From assembly GCA_947034885.2 (NCBI GenBank), contig OX344749.2, positions 33,661,182 through 33,725,181 of the forward strand: a stretch of 64,000 nt of DNA. Reading direction: 5' to 3'. This DNA comes from Thuidium tamariscinum (lineage: Eukaryota; Streptophyta; Bryopsida; Hypnales; Thuidiaceae). The translations under genes and the position numbers were made by a program. Of the stretch, positions 58,659 to 64,000 are shown piece by piece; the first letter of the stretch is position 1; the number at the start of each line of letters is the position of its first letter. The notes beneath the pieces are model-generated. The model searched no databases and had not been told where the DNA came from. It worked only from the letters and a program-made list of their open reading frames with translations.

Positions 58659-58924
58659 GGTGGGTACTTACCAAACCACCACAAATTGGTATTGTGCCTA
58701 GTTTATTAGGCTGGTCAAATTTTCATATTATCATGTTGGCATGTGAGAGGAAGATTCAATGCATTGAAGAACACGACATTGGGTACAATATGCAAATGTT
58801 ATGAAGGATGAAAGTTTGGTTTAAAAGCATTTCTTCCACATAGGTATACTTAATTGATTGTGGAAATGTAGAGATTGTGAATATGGTGGTTTTAGATCTA
58901 GGGTGATTCTTGGGGTGCCTACCA

Positions 58925-59200
58925 AAGTCACATATGGTAGAACCACAAATAGTTGATCACATAAGCAATTTTGTGCATGTATTTTGAAGTAGTATAAGGC
59001 AATGTAGATTTTTTGGTGTGTGAAAAGATAAGATAGAGACTATGGGGATTGTAAATATTTTGTAATTTTATTCACAAAATTGAAATTACTATGAATTTTG
59101 GGAGATAAAAGAGTGCTTCAAATCTATAAGCAATGTCTAGACTCTTTCAATTCCGATCATTCAAGAACTACTTTCCTGCTCACTACTTAAAGGGGGGTAT
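58925..59200. repeat. Dispersed AGGTAGAACCACC family, partial copy
   Basis: Begins TATGGTAGAACCAC and shares the GGGGATTGTAAAT and TTACTATGAATTTTGGGAG blocks; right end missing. Confidence 0.5.
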
Positions 59201-59800
59201 TATATAGGGTGTTCATTGGTATTGTGCATTCAAGTTCCTGTTCCATGAGGGCTATGTAGGTAAAAAAATTTAATTTCTATAGCACTATCTTTACCTAAAT
59301 TTTAGTCATTCCATTTCATTCAAACTTCTTTAGGGCACTATTTTAGTAAACCCTATATTCATTATAAATATTGAATATTCACAATTTTTTTTCAAACAAT
59401 TCATTGCTTCATATTGAAATTCATCACTTAAAATTTTACATATTAAAAACCATTTGAAAAATGAGTGAACTCTATAAACAGATTGCAAACCTCTACCAGG
59501 AACTTCTCATACAAAAAATCATATAAAAAAATGAGTGAAGTTCATAAAGTACTTGCAAAACTCTAATACTTCAAAATCCAAATTTGATTTAGGTTACTTT
59601 AGAAGTGAAGCATACTATACTTTGAATTCCAAAATTCAATCAAGAATTGCTTCCAAAGTGAAACTTACAAAACTTGGAAATCCAAAGTAGATTCAATCAC
59701 AAGTTGATTCCAAAGTGAAACTAGTTCAAGCACAAACTATTTTGAATGAAATTGTTGCCAAAGCCAAAGTACTTTCATACATTCAAAGCTAATTGAAGAG

Positions 59801-60086
59801 TAAGGTAGTAGCATCCATAACCGTTACTACACCCATAATTGACAAGTAGAGTATTCTTAAATTGTCTTCAAGAGTACCTCCAAATTGTCACTCATTCTTA
59901 ATTTTGATTGGTAAATTCTAAATTTCTTAGATTTTGTTGTGAGAATCAAGGTAGATTTATTAGAGTGCGGTATAGAGTGCCCTAGTGAGTTCCACTTTGA
60001 AAATTCACAGAAATTAGATGACTTGTCTAGAAGTTCTATTTTTTTTTAAATTGCTTATTTTGACGGTTGTGGGTGTTCCTACCTTA
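59801..60086. mobile_element. TA-flanked MITE with AGGTAG ends, about 282 bp
   Basis: Left AGGTAGTAGCATCCATAACC and right GGTTGTGGGTGTTCCTACCT are inverted; TA at 59801-59802 and 60085-60086. Ends resemble the 8150 and 62330 elements, but the interior differs. Confidence 0.6.
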
Positions 60087-60274
60087 TTGTGAATCACAAA
60101 GGAAGTACAAGCACAATTTGGATACAAACTAAGTTAGTGAGACTTACAGAACATTTGAATCATACACAAATTAACGAGGTAATTGCATTTAGAGTCAAAA
60201 TGCAACATGCATTTTGGGTGAAAATGCAATTTGTACAATCACGTCCATGCATTACCAAATACACCTCAAACCGC

Positions 60275-60988
60275 TTAACCCTCAAAGGACGGACCTATAA
60301 TCATTGGTTGATTGTCACTAAGTTTGTTGCCATTTTGGAACTAGATATGTATGAAAAAAATTTAATTTATTTTTCAAAGATGGAATTACATATCTTCTTT
60401 ACTTCACAAAAAAAAAATTCAAGAAAATTGATTTTTCAGAGAATTGTTGAAGAGAGAGTGAAGAAAAAATCATATCAAATAGAAAATTATCTCAAAAAAT
60501 CTGAAAATTTCACCATGTGTGTACATTATAGTGACAAAAATCATGGTGTAGACTCAATCTCCTTATACTTATATAAATAGAATGCAATAGACATTGAAAA
60601 TACATCCAAAGTTCAAATTGCTATAAAATATAAAATATTACGAATTCTTACAAAATTCTAATTGGAGTAGAAAGTAGAGTAGAGGACCTTCATTTCATTA
60701 GTTGGGCTCAAACTCAAAAAATATCATTTTTGTGGAGAAATTTCAGATTTATTCAATTTCTCAAAATACACTTAAATGGCAAATTTTGCCATCCATTTTC
60801 TTTATTTACTTCTTAACTACAAGAAAACAAACATTAGTTAGACTAAAAACTCAATTGGATACTCTTTGTAACTCAACATGAAAGGTCATTAAAAAAAATG
60901 GATGAAGAAACCATTGTTAACTTCTTCAAATGACCCTAGACTTTCATCCAAATGCCACAAAATGGTATTGGCAGCAGTCCAAGGTTAA
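60275..60988. mobile_element. TTAA-type element, inverse relative of 52237-52971
   Basis: Left TTAACCCTCAAAGGACGGACC at 60275; right end decayed (CCAAGGTTAA, TTAA 60985-60988). Shared interior, inverted: GGTCATT...AATGGATGAAGAAACC, CCACAAAATGG. Confidence 0.58.
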
Positions 60989-61554
60989 GGGCCACTTCAC
61001 ACTATGGCTGTCCAAAGTCGAGAGGCCGTGGGATTGCCGACCCAAAGTTTGGCGAGAGTTCGACGAAATGGGCAATAAATAGGCCCAAAAATGGCATTGG
61101 AAAAAAAATCACAGCAAATGCTCACATCATCAAATAAGGAATATGAAGGGTATAAATGGAATAACAAGGTAGCATTGGTCAAAGAATCTCCATTGTAGTG
61201 GTGGAGACTCTCCATTGTAAAGACTCTCTATTGTAATGGTGGAGACCAAGGTTCAAACCCCAATGGCAACAATAATAATAAAATAGAAATAGAAATTGAA
61301 ATAGAAATTGAAATGACGGACTCTCGACCATAGTTTGGGTCGGCCAAAAATGGCGACCCAAACTATGGACGAGAGTCCGTTGCCATGACCAAACTTTGCT
61401 GCCATGTAGGCAGTTTTGGGGACGTCGAATTCCGACGGACTCTGGACTGTGTTGTGTAGTGTGAAGGCTCGAGAGGCCGAACTCTTGGTTTCCTGCGATT
61501 TGATTGGTGGAGGCTGACGGACTCTCGACTTTCGGCCATAGTGTGAAGCGCCCC
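60989..61554. mobile_element. PIF/Harbinger-like MITE, 566 bp, TAA-flanked
   Basis: Ends GGGCCACTTCACACTATGGC and the complement of GGGGCGCTTCACACTATGGC differ at two positions, with AAAGTCGAGAG repeated just inside. TAA lies on both sides (60986-60988, 61555-61557). Three-bp TAA/TTA duplication and GGG ends suit PIF/Harbinger. Confidence 0.65.
61165..61315 (+). repeat. SINE-like sequence nested in the Harbinger-like MITE
   Basis: An A-box-like TAGCATTGGTC near 61170 and a B-box-like GGTTCAAACCCC at 61250-61261 sit about 80 bp apart. An AATAATAATAAAATAG-rich tail follows. This is the layout of a tRNA-derived SINE. No target duplication was established. Confidence 0.4.
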
Positions 61555-61557
61555 TAA

Positions 61558-62329
61558 GTTTCATTGTTTCCAAAAGTGAAGACTTCAATTTCATAAAATC
61601 CAGGTGCAAAGGTTCAAAATGGACTAGTAAAACTACCAAAAACTAGTTTGAACAAAACTTGGCCTCTTAGAATTCAAAACATTAAAGAAACCAACATCCT
61701 CATTAAATAATGTTGTGGATTTGGGTGTAATTGTGGAGCATCTGCACATTCTACAATACAACCTATATGGATGAAATCAAAGAAAGAAAAAAAAAATTCC
61801 AAATTTAATTAGTGACCAATTGAGTGAACCAATTTTATGGTTTAAGGTTGTCATTGTTAAGGGAGAAACACCCAATTATACTACACTTGTATCTTGCAAT
61901 GGACCCTAAACTCATCCAAAATCATCCCTAGACTATAGTGAATGTGTTTGCCAAATGTTTGATTGTAATTTGTTGACGCAAATGAAGGACACATACCAAA
62001 ATCTAATTGGCTCACTATTGGTTTTAGCATCATTCAGATTTGGGGGCAACTATTGAATAGTTTCAATGGTCTAGGGAGCCAACACTTTGAAAAACTATAG
62101 AAATTACATATGTCATCCAAAAATCTATTTTTTTTTAATATTCATGATTTTCACTTGTTAATACTAAGAAAAATATTATTTTTAGAAAAAAATTGCCTCC
62201 AACTATGCTGAATTCCTTCTTTGGACACTTTTGAGTGCTTCCACTGTACTTGAGCCTCCCAAATGCTGTGACACATTTGACATTTGAGTGTAAGAGTGAA
62301 GCTCCTGCTACATGAAGATGAAGACCATT
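61558..62329. other. No gene seen
   Basis: AT-rich; no supported feature. Confidence 0.4.
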
Positions 62330-62605
62330 TAAGGTAGGTACACCCCAAAGCGCCAGTTTTTCTACTATGCCTAGTTCCTTTTCTTATATTGTTCAAATTT
62401 TTTTACAGTCTTGTTGGTGAGTGAAAGCATATTCCAACGCACCAAAGAACAATGGATTTGGATACCGTATGCAAAAGTTATTAATAGTCAAAGTGTGTTT
62501 CTGAAAGCGCCATCTACAGTCTGGGTACATGACTGATTTTGAAAATCTATGCACGTTGTACATAGCGCTTTAAGGTCAGGTGCCATTTTGGGTGTACCTA
62601 CCTTA
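62330..62605. mobile_element. TA-flanked MITE, AGGTRGGTACACC family, copy 2
   Basis: TA 62330-62331 and 62604-62605; ends AGGTAGGTACACCCC and GGGTGTACCTACCT. The interior (GTGAAAGCATRTTCCAA, ACCAAAGAAC, GCAAAAGTTATTAA, ACATGACTGATTT) matches 8150-8426 in the same orientation. Confidence 0.75.
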
Positions 62606-64000
62606 TATTTGTTCAGCACTTTGTTATCCATAGAGCCTTCAAGGACCAACTACATCTATTGTAAAGTACTCCATAATTGCAATACTAAAATTACTTCACT
62701 ACGCCAGACATTGAATCCATGCCTTGGGAATTGGGATACTTCTTACAAAGTTACATTCCACAATACTAGTATTGTCATGAAGGGACTTATAACCAATAAA
62801 ATAAGCATATTTGGACATGATTCAAGGTAGTGTCAAGCAAAGTAAATATCTTTAGAGGTGAGTTGATAGAAATGATGGAGATTGCACAAAATTTGGTAAT
62901 TTTATCTCTTGAATTGAAATTACTATGAATTTTCAAGGGAAAAAGTTGGGCTTGATCCGTGACCAACATTTAAAGTCATCCAATTCCAATCATTCAAAAA
63001 CTACTTTCTTGCTCATTGCTTCCTACTTTTGGAAATAGGATACCCTATTGATTGTTGATGGGGTGCCGGTTAATAATGGATCCCTCTACTATAGTACTAT
63101 AGTTATCAAAAGTTCAATTTGTTTGTTTGTTTGTTTGGAAACCTTGTTGTAAGGTAGAAGTATCCATAGTCAATCACGTAAGTAATTTTCAGGCAGATTG
63201 TGAGCAATATGACGTAAGTAAAAAAATTTGACATGTAGGAAGATAGGAAATATGGAAATTACAAATTTTTCAGAATTTTATTCCTAGAATCAAGATTACT
63301 AATAGTTTTGGAAGCCAAAAAGTTGTTTGGACTAATAGCCAATGTATAGGCTCTTCCAATTCTAATTATAAACTAAGTACTTTTCCGCCACTACTTCCTA
63401 TTTTCTAACTCACTACTTTAGAATATGTGTCATGATCTTATTGAACCCAACATTAAAAAAGAAGAAAAAACAAATTCCAAGTTTTGGTTGGAAATATTTT
63501 TCAATCTTGGTTGAAAATAGATGTAACTTATAGGTTGGGCATGGGTCCCTAGTTGAGAATAGGTACCTCTATTTTAGGTCAAAAAATGACCTAAAAATTA
63601 TTAATATCCCATTCCCTTCATTATTTATAAAGGTCTTCTATCCATTATGATATTGCTAATTTATTTCAAATCCATTTCTAAAATTTACCTCCACCCTAAT
63701 TAAAATGACCCTTCATTTGATAGCACATCTCCAGCTAAATAAATGTAAGTGCATCCCCTAAAGCTCACTGCTTCCTACTTTCTTACTCACTACTTTGCAA
63801 AATGTGTCATGATCTTATTAGTTCCAACCTTGAAATGGAGAAAAAAGAAAAATTCCAAGCTTCAATAGGAAATTTGTTCAAGTCTTGATTGGAAATAGTT
63901 GCACTCTAGAAGTTGCATATGCATGGCTCCATGGTTATAAATGGGTTCTACCTGATTGGGTTTCACGCATTATCAATCCGATGAAAATCTTATTGAATTA
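62606..64000. repeat. Cluster of partial AGGTAGAACCACC-family copies, no gene
   Basis: Partial or full diverged copies at about 62770-63030, 63155-63570 and 63760-63955. The last shows the right end as AAATGGGTTCTACCT. A (GTTT)n run sits at 63119-63137. Confidence 0.5.

Overview
This is nuclear DNA of a land plant. It is AT-rich, gene-poor and full of DNA transposons. Evidence: a plant-type ribosomal protein L8 gene with one intron, spliced introns with GT-AG ends, plant telomere-type TTTAGGG runs, CACTA/En-Spm coding sequence (DUF4218 and DUF4216), a DUF659-type hAT transposase and many MITEs. The long poly-T arrays, low GC and small introns would suit a bryophyte or another early-diverging lineage, but the sequence alone does not settle that. 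I saw no LTR retrotransposon.

Layout. 1-5.1 kb: 3' half of a CACTA element (two exons, 2.3-kb intron). 5.1-14.2 kb: no host gene; MITEs, poly-pyrimidine tandem arrays and a degenerate telomere-like tract. 14.3-37.0 kb (minus strand): a multi-exon SET-domain gene of the SUVR class (pre-SET, SET, post-SET), broken by two transposons. One is a 583-bp hAT-type MITE with an 8-bp target duplication. The other is a 16,475-bp hAT element (19317-35791) with 8-bp terminal repeats CAGGGTTG/CAACCCTG and a perfect 8-bp duplication GTGGGGAT. Removing each element plus one duplication copy restores an exon frame. 38.1-38.5 kb: a short unassigned minus-strand frame. 42.5-46.9 kb: an unassigned frame and RPL8. 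47-64 kb: nested non-autonomous elements, mainly TTAA-flanked (piggyBac-like), TA-flanked and TAA-flanked MITEs.

The 16.5-kb element is the main object of interest. It carries an intact hAT transposase frame, a protein-kinase-like gene on the opposite strand, and a coiled-coil/RING-H2 gene. Dense GC-rich arrays of GGACGG/CCGTCC lie at both ends and just upstream of each internal gene, and each gene appears to have a leader intron ending at or near its ATG. This suggests a large cargo-carrying hAT transposon whose transposase sites also form its promoters; that role is inference. Both cargo frames are intact over hundreds of codons except for isolated in-frame stops (TAG and TGA), a decay pattern the broken SET gene shares. 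A 930-bp TTAA-flanked element is nested inside the large element.
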